Assembly (NCBI GenBank): GCA_947493005.1
Contig: CANLOY010000002.1
Coordinates: 248,001-312,000 of the forward strand
Length of the DNA stretch: 64,000 nt
Direction: 5' to 3'
Origin: an uncultured Roseivirga sp.
Lineage (GTDB): Bacteria; Bacteroidota; Bacteroidia; Cytophagales; Cyclobacteriaceae
Part shown: in pieces, positions 18,249 to 26,586 of the stretch
Layout: every line of letters begins with the position of its first letter
How positions within the stretch are numbered: position 1 is the stretch's first letter
The notes under the pieces: model-generated
The model's input: only the letters and a program-made list of their open reading frames with translations
Told to the model about the DNA's origin: nothing
Databases searched by the model: none
Position numbers and translations under genes: made by a program

Positions 18249-19286
18249 TTGGAAAGCAAGAATCTCATATATCATATATTAAAAGAAGACTGTTCTAAAG
18301 AAGAATTAGAAAAGCTTCACGCTGCCCTTACAAAAGAATCAGATCAGTCCACGGTTGAAGAGGTTCTTAATAGTGCTTGGGAAAAAACATCCCCTAAAAA
18401 CATTCATAACCTAAACAAATCGTTTGCCACCAAGCGGGTTATGAAAACCATAAAGCCAGAAAAGTCAAAACCCACAAAAAGTCATACTTACATTTCTGCA
18501 CGTAGGAAAAGAAAGAGCTACTCTTTAAGTATTGCCACTTCTATATTAGCGATAACACTTACTATTGGTTATTTCCTATCTAAGGATAACGTAACCAATC
18601 CAGTTGAAAACCGCATAGTAGCCGAACAAATTGTTAAAGAAACTCCTAGAGGTCACAGAAGCTCTATTGTTCTCAGAGATGGTTCTAAAGTCACACTTAA
18701 CTCAGAGTCTAGGATCACCTATGATGAAAACTTTGGTTTAACAAACAGAAATATACACTTAGAAGGTGAAGGTTTTTTCGATGTAGCTAAAAACGAAAAC
18801 CTGCCTTTCACTGTAATCTCCAAAAATCTTGAAACCAGGGCCATAGGTACTTCATTTAATGTCAGAGATTATGGAGACGAGAAAAATGCCTCAATAGCAT
18901 TGGCCACAGGTATAGTTGATGTTAAAAAGACTTCAGATACCGATGGGCTTTCAAAACTTATTTTAAAGCCGAACGAACAAATTGTACTAGATAAAGCGTC
19001 TCAAGAATGGATGAAATCATCATTCATAACTGAAAAGGTGCTTTCATGGAAAGAAAATAAACTCTATTTCAACGATATGAGCCTGGCTCATATAATCAGA
19101 ACATTAGAAAGATGGTATGATGTAAAAATTGAAGTTAGAGGAAGTGGATTCGAAAAACTCAAATACCAGGGAACTGGAACATTCGAAAGGCAAAGTCTTG
19201 AGAATATACTTATCTCCCTCGGTTACACGATGGGATTCGAGAGCCGAATCAGTGAAAAACAAATTATGATCAAACTGACAAATTAA
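18249..19286 (+). CDS. FecR-family transmembrane anti-sigma factor (TTG start)
   Basis: 345 residues with an N-terminal cytoplasmic sigma-binding part, one membrane helix (SLSIATSILAITLTIGYFL, about residues 92-110), a periplasmic FecR domain (GSKVTLNSESRITYDENF, LEGEGFFDVAKN, PFTVISKNLETRAIGTSFNV) and a C-terminal DUF4974-type part that contacts the receptor's STN domain. An in-frame TAA directly precedes the TTG at 18249, and the next ATG (18439) would delete the conserved N-terminus, so TTG is the likely start. Located between sigma factor and SusC, it relays substrate binding. Confidence 0.92.
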   Translation: MESKNLIYHILKEDCSKEELEKLHAALTKESDQSTVEEVLNSAWEKTSPKNIHNLNKSFATKRVMKTIKPEKSKPTKSHTYISARRKRKSYSLSIATSILAITLTIGYFLSKDNVTNPVENRIVAEQIVKETPRGHRSSIVLRDGSKVTLNSESRITYDENFGLTNRNIHLEGEGFFDVAKNENLPFTVISKNLETRAIGTSFNVRDYGDEKNASIALATGIVDVKKTSDTDGLSKLILKPNEQIVLDKASQEWMKSSFITEKVLSWKENKLYFNDMSLAHIIRTLERWYDVKIEVRGSGFEKLKYQGTGTFERQSLENILISLGYTMGFESRISEKQIMIKLTN

Positions 19287-19322
19287 AGCAAATGCCTATG
19301 ACAAGAAACTAATCAAAAAATG

Positions 19323-19355
19323 CCAAGGCGCCCTATTGCAGTAGAAACGCCTTGG
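19323..19355 (+). promoter_or_regulatory. Hairpin between fecR and susC
   Basis: Perfect 8-bp inverted repeat CCAAGGCG (19323-19330) with CGCCTTGG (19348-19355), loop 17 nt, no T-run. It sits 42 bp before the chosen susC start. It may be an mRNA processing or stability element that sets unequal levels of FecR and SusC, or a weak attenuator; this is inference. Confidence 0.4.
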
Positions 19356-19396
19356 ACTTACTATCTATATGTTTAACTAAAAACACGAGCAAATAT

Positions 19397-22300
19397 ATGA
19401 AAAATATATACATCGCTTCGTTGCAGCGAGGCGTGACGTACTGTCTCTATGGGATGGTGCTTCAAGTTGTTCTTATATCATCATTAATGGCTAACAAGAC
19501 TAGTGCTCAAAGCATTAGGGATTTTAAAGTTAGTCTGGAACTACGAGAGGCTTCAATATCACAAACTTTTCAAAACATTGAAGCTATAACCCCTTTCAAG
19601 TTTTTCTATAAAAAGAGAGACCTTGATAAAGCGGTAAAAATCAATATACCAAAAGGCGAATATACAGTGGCAGATGTACTGGAAGCAGTTTCCAGAACAG
19701 CAGCTTTGAACTTCAAACAAATCGACAAAACAATATCTGTTGCTCCTGTTTTAAAGAATACGAGCATTAACCCTGACAGAGTTGTTGTTGTTAATGAAGT
19801 ACGAACTATAACAGGAAGAGTAATTGGTTCAGACGACAGTCTCCCATTACCACAAGTAACTATTTATCAGAAAGATGCAACTACAAATGGAACACTTACT
19901 GATAATGATGGTAACTACTCTATTAATATCCCTGATGGTGGCGCTACTTTAGTATTTCGTTACCTGGGATATGTTACTCAGGAGATTGAAGTTGGAAGTC
20001 GTTCTGTTGTTAACATATCACTGGAGCCAGATGTGAAAAGTCTGGGAGAAGTGGTTGTAACAGGTGTGGCAGCGGAAACTCCAAAAGAAAAGCTGTCATT
20101 CTCTATCGCAAGTGTTACTTCTGATGTACTTACAAAAGCACCAGCCGCCAATGCGGGAAACGCACTGGTTGGTAAAGTTGCCGGTCTTAGAATTGCCCCT
20201 AGTAATGTTCCTGGTCAAGGACCACAAATACTACTTAGAGGAGCGACTAACTTAAGAACGGGTAATGGTCCATTGGTACTTTTAGATGGAGCTATACTAG
20301 AAGGCAGTTTATCTGACATCAGTGTTCAGGACATTGAAAGATATGAAATCCTTAAAGGAGCTTCTGCTGCTACATTGTATGGTTCAAGGGCTGCAAATGG
20401 TGTTATTGCAATTTACACTAAGGCAGGACAAGGCTTACAAGCTGGTCAAACCAGTGTTTTCTTTAGAAGTGAAATAACAACCGAAAGTACTGATAAGAGT
20501 CGTCACCCTGCCAAAGCAAGGTTCCACAACAAGCAGACAGATGCTAATGGAAACATTGTAACGGATAATGATGGACTTGCATTGGACAAGAACCCTTCTA
20601 TCAACGATGCTGCTTTTTCTAGATACAGAGATCACTTAGAAGATTTCTTTCAAGGAAGTACTTCTCTACGTAACTATATCAGATTAAGTAACAAAACCTT
20701 AAATGGTAATGTTAGTGTTTCTTTTGAGCAGCAGAATGCCTCTGGTGGTATTGATATGCACGAAGGTAATAGAAGATATAACTTCGCAGTTGGTTTAGAC
20801 CAATCATTCTCTGACAGATTCGATCTTAAAATCAGATCGAGATACATTTGGGACAGAGATGACACAAGACCTAGAAACATTGGAACATTGATCTTTGCAT
20901 CTCCTGATGCTGATTGGTTTGCACCAAATGAAGAGGATGGCAGTCCTTATAACTACAATGCAAACTCATTCATTCTTGGGTCATTCTTTAACCCTTTCTA
21001 TATTCTGAATAACAATGAATCCGAAAGAGTTAGAAAACGTTTCATTGGTAGTGCTCAAGGAGACTTGCATATCACTGACGACTTAAAGTTCACTGGTGTA
21101 TTCGGTTTTGATACTCGTCAGGACAACTCTTCTAACTTCCAGAACCCTGGTTATTTAGCAGTTGTAGGTGACCCTGGTCAAGGTGATATTGATAGAGGTT
21201 TTGCACAAACTTTCGCTATCAATGCTAGTGCTGCATTAACCTACATCAAGAAGATCGGTGATAACATCAACTTAAGGTCTACTTTGAAGTATCAGTATGA
21301 AGACAGACAAGATGAGGGTTTCACTATTGATGCAGACTTCTTAGGTCTACGTAACTTTAACAACCTAGCTGCAACACTATCTGACACAGATGGAAGAGGT
21401 TATCAATTCTTCTCAGCAACGGATACAAGAAACATTCAGGTAAGATCAGATAGTTATACGTTTGCAGTTGGTGGTGATTACCAAGACAAGTACATCTTCG
21501 ATGCTGTTGTTAGAAGAGATGGTTCTTCACTTTTTGGTGAGGATGAGAGATGGCAAACATTCTACAGAGGGTCTTTAGCATGGAGAATTACTCAAGATTT
21601 CGATATCCCTGGTGTTCAAGAGCTAAAATTATCTGCATCTCTTGGTACAGCTGGTGGACGACCTAACTTCAATGACAGGTTCGAAATTGCTAATGTTACT
21701 GATGGATTGATTTCATTCCCTCAGCAATTAGCTAACCCTAGACTTAAGCCAAATATCACTACTGAAACTGAATTCACTCTAGGTGGCCAGTTTCTGGATA
21801 AATTCGATTTCCTAGCTTCTTATTCAGCGCAGGAAAACAGAGATCAGGTACTGGTTGTTCCAATTTCAGTAGCAGCTACCGGGGGTAGATCTACTCAGAT
21901 TCAGAATGCAGCAACACTTTCAACAAACACGTTTGAATTCACTTTAGGGTACAATGCTATCCAGAAAAGAGATATGGGATTGAGCTTTGATCTTGTTGCT
22001 GACAGAACTGTTCAAACCATTACTGAATTCAACGCGCCTCAAGTACTTGCCGCTGGTGCCGGTATCTGGAGAGAAGGTAGTGAGTTGACTCAAATGTATG
22101 GAAGAAAGTATGCTAAGTCTCTTTCTGACCTGACTGTTGACGAAAATGGTATCGTACTAAATGGTCAGTTTGCTGGTTTAGGTAACACTTCTACTATTGA
22201 TGATTATGAGATCAATGACCTTGGTTTTGTAATCCCAGCTGGAACGCAATACACTAACAATGAGCGTGTTGTTCCATTGGTAAATGAAGATGGTGAGGAA

Positions 22301-22810
22301 GAGCAAGAACTAGTGATTGGTAACGCAAGACCTGACCTTAACCTTGGTTTAAGAACTGCTTTCAGATACAAGAATGTTAACATTTACATGCTTTGGGAAG
22401 CACAAATTGGTGGAGATGTATACAACTCAGGCCTTCAGGCTTTAGACAGAGATGGTTTAGGTCCTGATTACGATCAGGCTCACAGACCAGAAGGTCAGAG
22501 ACATTGGACAGCTTTCAGACAATCTATCTACAATGGTAGAAGATTGAATGCTGAGTATGTTGAAGATGCATCTCATGTTAGACTAAGAGAGCTTTCTGTG
22601 AACTATGAGCTAGGTTCTAGCCACTTGGAAAAAATTGGTATGGCCAATGTTTTCAATAAAGTACAGTTCAGCTTCATTGCAAACAACCTGTTCTTGTTTG
22701 CTAAGTATCGTGGATTCGACCCTACTATGGGAGGAATCAATGCGAGATTTGATGGTTACGCCTTCCCATTGATTAGAACTTTCTCAGGTTCTATATCATT
22801 GACTTTCTAA
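19397..22810 (+). CDS. SusC-like TonB-dependent outer-membrane receptor with STN domain
   Basis: 1137 residues from the ATG at 19397 (the frame opens at 19352, but this start gives the signal peptide MKNIYIASLQRGVTYC to NKTSAQS). Order: STN signalling domain (FKVSLELREASISQTFQNIE, about 40-115), carboxypeptidase-regulatory-like domain (ITGRVIGSDDSLPLPQVTIY), TonB-box/plug (VVVTGVAAETPKEKLSFS; APAANAGNALVGKVAGLRI; GAASAATLYGSRAANGVIAI-like) and a 22-strand barrel ending in FSGSISLTF. STN plus upstream sigma/FecR makes it a transducer as well as an importer. Partner SusD follows. No glycosidase or protease is nearby, so the substrate is unknown. Confidence 0.95.
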   Translation: MKNIYIASLQRGVTYCLYGMVLQVVLISSLMANKTSAQSIRDFKVSLELREASISQTFQNIEAITPFKFFYKKRDLDKAVKINIPKGEYTVADVLEAVSRTAALNFKQIDKTISVAPVLKNTSINPDRVVVVNEVRTITGRVIGSDDSLPLPQVTIYQKDATTNGTLTDNDGNYSINIPDGGATLVFRYLGYVTQEIEVGSRSVVNISLEPDVKSLGEVVVTGVAAETPKEKLSFSIASVTSDVLTKAPAANAGNALVGKVAGLRIAPSNVPGQGPQILLRGATNLRTGNGPLVLLDGAILEGSLSDISVQDIERYEILKGASAATLYGSRAANGVIAIYTKAGQGLQAGQTSVFFRSEITTESTDKSRHPAKARFHNKQTDANGNIVTDNDGLALDKNPSINDAAFSRYRDHLEDFFQGSTSLRNYIRLSNKTLNGNVSVSFEQQNASGGIDMHEGNRRYNFAVGLDQSFSDRFDLKIRSRYIWDRDDTRPRNIGTLIFASPDADWFAPNEEDGSPYNYNANSFILGSFFNPFYILNNNESERVRKRFIGSAQGDLHITDDLKFTGVFGFDTRQDNSSNFQNPGYLAVVGDPGQGDIDRGFAQTFAINASAALTYIKKIGDNINLRSTLKYQYEDRQDEGFTIDADFLGLRNFNNLAATLSDTDGRGYQFFSATDTRNIQVRSDSYTFAVGGDYQDKYIFDAVVRRDGSSLFGEDERWQTFYRGSLAWRITQDFDIPGVQELKLSASLGTAGGRPNFNDRFEIANVTDGLISFPQQLANPRLKPNITTETEFTLGGQFLDKFDFLASYSAQENRDQVLVVPISVAATGGRSTQIQNAATLSTNTFEFTLGYNAIQKRDMGLSFDLVADRTVQTITEFNAPQVLAAGAGIWREGSELTQMYGRKYAKSLSDLTVDENGIVLNGQFAGLGNTSTIDDYEINDLGFVIPAGTQYTNNERVVPLVNEDGEEEQELVIGNARPDLNLGLRTAFRYKNVNIYMLWEAQIGGDVYNSGLQALDRDGLGPDYDQAHRPEGQRHWTAFRQSIYNGRRLNAEYVEDASHVRLRELSVNYELGSSHLEKIGMANVFNKVQFSFIANNLFLFAKYRGFDPTMGGINARFDGYAFPLIRTFSGSISLTF

Positions 22811-22847
22811 GGTGCTAAGATCAATTATTAACTTAAAAAAGACTTTT

Positions 22848-24389
22848 ATGAAACTTGGAATAAAAATAAAGTCCGTCTTAGCAGCAGCATGTTTAATAGG
22901 ATTTGTAAGCTGCGAAGACCTAGAAGTAGACAATTTAAATGCATTAGATATAAATGGTGTTTTATCTAATCCCGGTGAGTTCCCTGCCCTAGTGCAGGGG
23001 GCCTACGGGCAATGGTGGAATCAAACACAGATTTCATATCCCAATATGTACTTAAGCGTTGCTGCGCAGGTATTTTCATCATCGTGGACCAACTACGCAA
23101 TGTTCGATGCAGGTAGAATTCCTCCAAGACCATTCGTAAACTCCAATACAGCCTCTACCAGGCTTGTAAACAGAAACCCATGGAGAGGTATTTACAACTC
23201 TATTGGACCTGTAAACGATGTTTTGAAAGTGATGAATGCCAACTTTGAAGGCAAAGCAATTGACCCTGAAACAGGAGCTGATAATACGCCAATTGTATTG
23301 GCTAATGCACGAATGATGCAAGGTCTTGCACTTGGTTGGGTTTCCTTGATATTCGACAGGGGCTTTATCGTTAGCGAAGAGTTAACTGATGAAGATCTTG
23401 GCTCATTGGAGTTCAAGGAATATCGTGAGTGTGCTGATGCGGCAAAAGCGAGATTCTTAGAGGCTGCAGCACTTTTCGATGCTAATCCAGACATTAACTT
23501 TACAGGCTTCAATGGAATAGTACTTCCTGCTGCAGAGGCTGCTAGATTTGCCAGATCGTATGCTGCAAAAATCGAAGTATTCTCTGCCAGAAATGCTGAG
23601 CAGACTGTAAATGAGACCGACTGGAATGAAGTATTGCAGTTAACTACTAATGGAATTACTGGAGACATTGCCCCAATCGGTGATGGTGGTAACCAATGGT
23701 GGACAAGAGCACTTAGAAACGGTCAGTTTGCTGGCTGGGTAAGAGGTTCTCAAAGGTTAGTTAATATGATGGAAGGTGGTTCTGGAGGTAGAGATATCCA
23801 AAACCCTGCTGACACAGACCCTACCCATCCTACTGCTCCGTATCCTTGGCAAGACAATGTCTTGAGTTACCCTGAAATCGCTACACCAAGAGATAACAGG
23901 TTGGCTACTGACTTCACTTATAATAATAGTGTTCCATTCAGATCAGATAGAGGTTTCTACATCTATAGTAACTATAGCTATAGCAGATACATTTATTTTG
24001 TGAATGACAACCTTGTTGGCCCTATGCCACACTTCACAGTAACTGAAAACAATCTGTTAAGAGCAGAAGCATTAGTTAGAACTGGAGGAAGTAAAGCTGA
24101 GGCTGCACAGTTGATTAACAACACAAGAGTTACTCGTGGTGGACTAGCTGCTTTAACAGGTGCTGAATCAGATGATGAACTGATCAAACAAATCACTTAC
24201 GAGCGACTTGTCGAGCTAAGCTGGCATGCTTCTACAAATGGTTACCTCGCACGTAGAATTACTACACATGAGGATTATAAACTGACTCCTGGAACACCAT
24301 TAAGTATTCCGGTACCAGCATCAGAACTTGAAGCACTAGGGAAAGATATCTACACCTTTGGTGGAATTGGAAACCCTGACGGATCCTGA
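22848..24389 (+). CDS. SusD/RagB-like outer-membrane lipoprotein
   Basis: 513 residues from the ATG at 22848, which yields a lipoprotein signal with lipobox GFVSC and mature start CEDLEVDN. The TPR-type helical scaffold typical of SusD is visible in ARMMQGLALGWVSLIF, PAAEAARFARSYAAKIEVF and ENNLLRAEALVRTGGSKAEAAQLINNTR. It forms the lid of the SusC barrel and binds substrate. The start is 37 bp after susC. The NDIRL-type C-terminal segment common in sugar-binding SusD reads TYERLVELSWHA here, which fits a non-classical RagB/SusD branch. Confidence 0.92.
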   Translation: MKLGIKIKSVLAAACLIGFVSCEDLEVDNLNALDINGVLSNPGEFPALVQGAYGQWWNQTQISYPNMYLSVAAQVFSSSWTNYAMFDAGRIPPRPFVNSNTASTRLVNRNPWRGIYNSIGPVNDVLKVMNANFEGKAIDPETGADNTPIVLANARMMQGLALGWVSLIFDRGFIVSEELTDEDLGSLEFKEYRECADAAKARFLEAAALFDANPDINFTGFNGIVLPAAEAARFARSYAAKIEVFSARNAEQTVNETDWNEVLQLTTNGITGDIAPIGDGGNQWWTRALRNGQFAGWVRGSQRLVNMMEGGSGGRDIQNPADTDPTHPTAPYPWQDNVLSYPEIATPRDNRLATDFTYNNSVPFRSDRGFYIYSNYSYSRYIYFVNDNLVGPMPHFTVTENNLLRAEALVRTGGSKAEAAQLINNTRVTRGGLAALTGAESDDELIKQITYERLVELSWHASTNGYLARRITTHEDYKLTPGTPLSIPVPASELEALGKDIYTFGGIGNPDGS

Positions 24390-24411
24390 TATTTTCTTGA
24401 TTAGATTAACC

Positions 24412-24448
24412 AACATGGAGAGGTCATCACTGCATGGCCCTCCATGTT
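24412..24448 (+). terminator. Stem-loop after susD
   Basis: AACATGGAG (24412-24420) pairs with CTCCATGTT (24440-24448), 9 bp perfect, loop 19 nt, starting 23 bp after the susD stop. There is no T-run, so it may stabilise the susCD mRNA 3' end more than terminate. Confidence 0.6.
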
Positions 24449-24725
24449 ACTCTAAAAAATAAACTGACACTTAAAGCGAATGTATGAGTACAACAATACC
24501 ATTTAAATGTTTCCACTGATGAGACCAACTAAAACAGAAAGCTTGTAAAAGCTTCTGACGACTCAACATCAGTTACTTAAACTAAAAACTATATATAACT
24601 AAGAGATATTAAAAGGTAAAGTGCCAAAGTGGATAAAGCCCATATGAATAAGCTTTCCCCACTCTCAGAGGCACAAAAGAGACATACTTCGCTTTCGTTT
24701 AGTCAGTATGTAATTTGTTTAGAGG

Positions 24726-24754
24726 GCTGGTTCCAAACGGGAACCAGCTTTTTT
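24726..24754 (+). terminator. Orphan rho-independent terminator
   Basis: GCTGGTTCC (24726-24734) and GGAACCAGC (24740-24748), 9 bp perfect, loop 5 nt, followed by six T. No coding gene ends here; susD stops about 340 bp upstream and already has its own stem-loop. Confidence 0.8.
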
Positions 24755-24871
24755 GTCCGCTATTCGCAAAGACAATCCTCAAATATATCACATTATTTGA
24801 AGACTCATAATAATAACAACCAATACCTCAACCTTACCTGATACGGAGGAGACATTAATCATAAGAAAACC

Positions 24872-24938
24872 TGCACAAAGTCCTTTGACCGTTTGCTTTG
24901 TGCAAAAAGAAAAGGCATCCTTTATGGATGCCTTTTTA
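24872..24938 (+). ncRNA. Two-hairpin block ending in a terminator (possible small RNA)
   Basis: First hairpin TGCACAAAG (24872-24880) with CTTTGTGCA (24896-24904), loop 15 nt. Second hairpin AAAGGCATCC (24911-24920) with GGATGCCTTT (24926-24935), loop 5 nt, then TTT. The compact pair looks like the 3' end of a small RNA. I could not find a convincing promoter upstream, so transcript start is unknown. Confidence 0.4.
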
Positions 24939-25032
24939 CTTCTCTATTTATTTCTATTATTTCGATCTCGATAGAATAGTCCGAAACCCTGCCCTATCTC
25001 ACTTACACTAAGTGAAAATCTATATTAATGTC

Positions 25033-25707
25033 TTAATCGTTACGCCTTCTATCATTCTCTCCTAGTTTTCTGGCAGAGCTTCTACGTGCACCACCAAGAT
25101 TGGAAGACTTAATTCCAGACTCCCACACTTTCGCCTCAGCTACAGTAGAAAAGCTTCCTCTTATCTCCTGTATCAATGTGCTATTGCTCGAAATATCCTG
25201 TGAATCAAGTCCAGCATTAAAATTGGCTTCAACTCTTTTTCCAGAAACATAAACAAAGGCCCGTCTCTGCTTAAATGTCAATTGCTCAACATAATCAATC
25301 ACAGCCTGAAGCGGCTCATTCTCTCCTGAATCAATTATTCTGTACCTGAAAATCTCTCCAACAACTCTGGTGGCACCTCTCCTAAACGTTACAGAAGTAC
25401 CCGTTTGCCCAATAGATGATGTCTGAATAGTGATGGTATCTCCATGGATTTTGAAAAAAGATTCGATGCTGGAAGAACCTGTTCTACCATCATCTCTCAA
25501 TACAAAGTCCTTAGCTGTTAAAAGTTCTTTTGCTCTTTTTCTGATTTCATAAATCTTATTAAGCTTCTCGATCTCTCTTGCTTTTTTACGCTTAGCTCTG
25601 AGTTCTTTTCTAGTGAGCTTTCTCTCACCTTCCTCAGTTTGTCCAACAACTATAGAGGTAGAAAAAATCAGTAAAATCAGGACGATTGGAAAAAATGTAC
25701 GTTTCAT
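25033..25707 (-). CDS. Exported DUF4251-like protein
   Basis: 224 residues with a clear signal peptide (FFPIVLILLIFSTSIVVGQ). After it comes a highly basic helical segment (LTRKELRAKRKKAREIEK), then a beta-rich part starting at the family-like AKDFVLRDDGR. The end is basic again (ARRSSARKLGENDRRRND). The basic region plus LLxxKDFVL pattern resembles DUF4251 proteins of Bacteroidota, whose function is unknown. The neighbour at 25756 is a paralogue: both share SKDFVL-type and WESG(I/V)-(K/R) motifs. They lie on the same strand 48 bp apart and are probably one operon. Localisation is periplasmic or outer membrane by inference. Confidence 0.7.
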   Translation of the reverse strand: MKRTFFPIVLILLIFSTSIVVGQTEEGERKLTRKELRAKRKKAREIEKLNKIYEIRKRAKELLTAKDFVLRDDGRTGSSSIESFFKIHGDTITIQTSSIGQTGTSVTFRRGATRVVGEIFRYRIIDSGENEPLQAVIDYVEQLTFKQRRAFVYVSGKRVEANFNAGLDSQDISSNSTLIQEIRGSFSTVAEAKVWESGIKSSNLGGARRSSARKLGENDRRRND

Positions 25708-25755
25708 TGTTTTAAAATTATCGAAATCAAAAATCCATAGAACCAGATCCTTCGA

Positions 25756-26346
25756 TCAGTTCGTTTTTCTCACACCCGATTCCCACAGTTTAGTTTCGGA
25801 TGCTTTGGCATATTTCCCATCGAAAGTCACATTACGATCTCCATTGAAAAACCTTGCCTGGGCTTTATCACCCCATATATGAATGTGAACACTCATTACA
25901 TTCGCGCTCAAAGGACTGGTAAAGTAAATCACAAAATTAGTTGTCTTATTTTCTCCCTCATCGGGTTCGTTAACTTCGAAGCCTTTGATTATTCCTTGAA
26001 AAGTAACACCACCCAAACCATTTTCTCCTCCCGACTTACCAGGTTCTCCATATTGAACAGTAACCTTGCTGCTATCAACTTTTACAAAATTGGTTGTTTC
26101 TCTAACCGGAACTGTAAAACCACTCGGGCCATTAATTGTTTTAGCCAACAGCACAAAGTCCCTCGACTTTAACATCTCTACCCCAACAGACTGCTTCTCA
26201 GACCTGACTTTTCTCTTCTCTGCCCTTTTCTCCTTACGCAGTTCACGTTTAGTCTTTTTAGCCTCTTTAAAATATTCTGTTTCCTGAGCATATGACATGC
26301 CCAAAATCAGTAATCCTCCCAAAAGAGTAAAAAACAATTTCCTCAT
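25756..26346 (-). CDS. Exported DUF4251-like protein, paralogue of the next gene
   Basis: 196 residues from the ATG at 26346, chosen for its signal peptide (MRKLFFTLLGGLLILGMSYAQ); the frame runs 13 codons further upstream. A basic coiled segment (KKTKRELRKEKRAEKRKVRSEK) precedes MLKSRDFVLLAKT and a Gly-rich beta part (GEPGKSGGENGLGGVTFQG). The C-terminus ETKLWESGVRKTN matches AKVWESGIKSS in the downstream gene, showing that they are paralogues. Divergent from the ABC-F gene at 26587. No catalytic residues are evident. Confidence 0.7.
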   Translation of the reverse strand: MRKLFFTLLGGLLILGMSYAQETEYFKEAKKTKRELRKEKRAEKRKVRSEKQSVGVEMLKSRDFVLLAKTINGPSGFTVPVRETTNFVKVDSSKVTVQYGEPGKSGGENGLGGVTFQGIIKGFEVNEPDEGENKTTNFVIYFTSPLSANVMSVHIHIWGDKAQARFFNGDRNVTFDGKYAKASETKLWESGVRKTN

Positions 26347-26572
26347 AAAAATGACTATTGCTACACTAAGGTAACTATTTAACAACCTAAAGTAACACTA
26401 ACACCTAGTCTTATCCGATTACAAGAGCCTATTCAGGTGATACATATGTGCACTCAGGGCATTAACTAGCAAAATTTATGCTATAAATATCCATTACCAG
26501 CGAGCTGAATCGATAATTAGCTATTCAATCGTTTTTGACGTATTTCTTATTCATTCTTGGCATTTACTATTG

Positions 26573-26580
26573 TAGTTTTG
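26573..26580 (+). promoter_or_regulatory. Possible -7 promoter element of the ABC-F gene
   Basis: TAGTTTTG is an exact TAnnTTTG match ending 6 nt before the chosen ATG at 26587, which would make the mRNA leaderless or nearly so. No clear -33 box is seen at the right distance, so confidence is low. Confidence 0.3.
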
Positions 26581-26586
26581 AACTGC

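Larger units (their letters stand above)
24390..25032. other. Intergenic region with three hairpins and possible small RNAs
   Basis: 643 bp without a credible protein gene. It holds the stem after susD (24412-24448), an isolated strong terminator (24726-24754) about 280 bp further on, and a two-hairpin block ending in a second terminator (24872-24938). The presence of two plus-strand terminators not accounted for by upstream genes suggests one or two short untranslated transcripts. A 70-codon frame at 24629 runs through the first terminator and is not counted as a gene. Confidence 0.5.

Noticed and set aside
24629-24841. 70-codon open frame after susD
   Set aside because: It runs through a strong intrinsic terminator (24726-24754), has no family features, and its codons are unlike neighbours. 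The DNA is better explained as untranslated.
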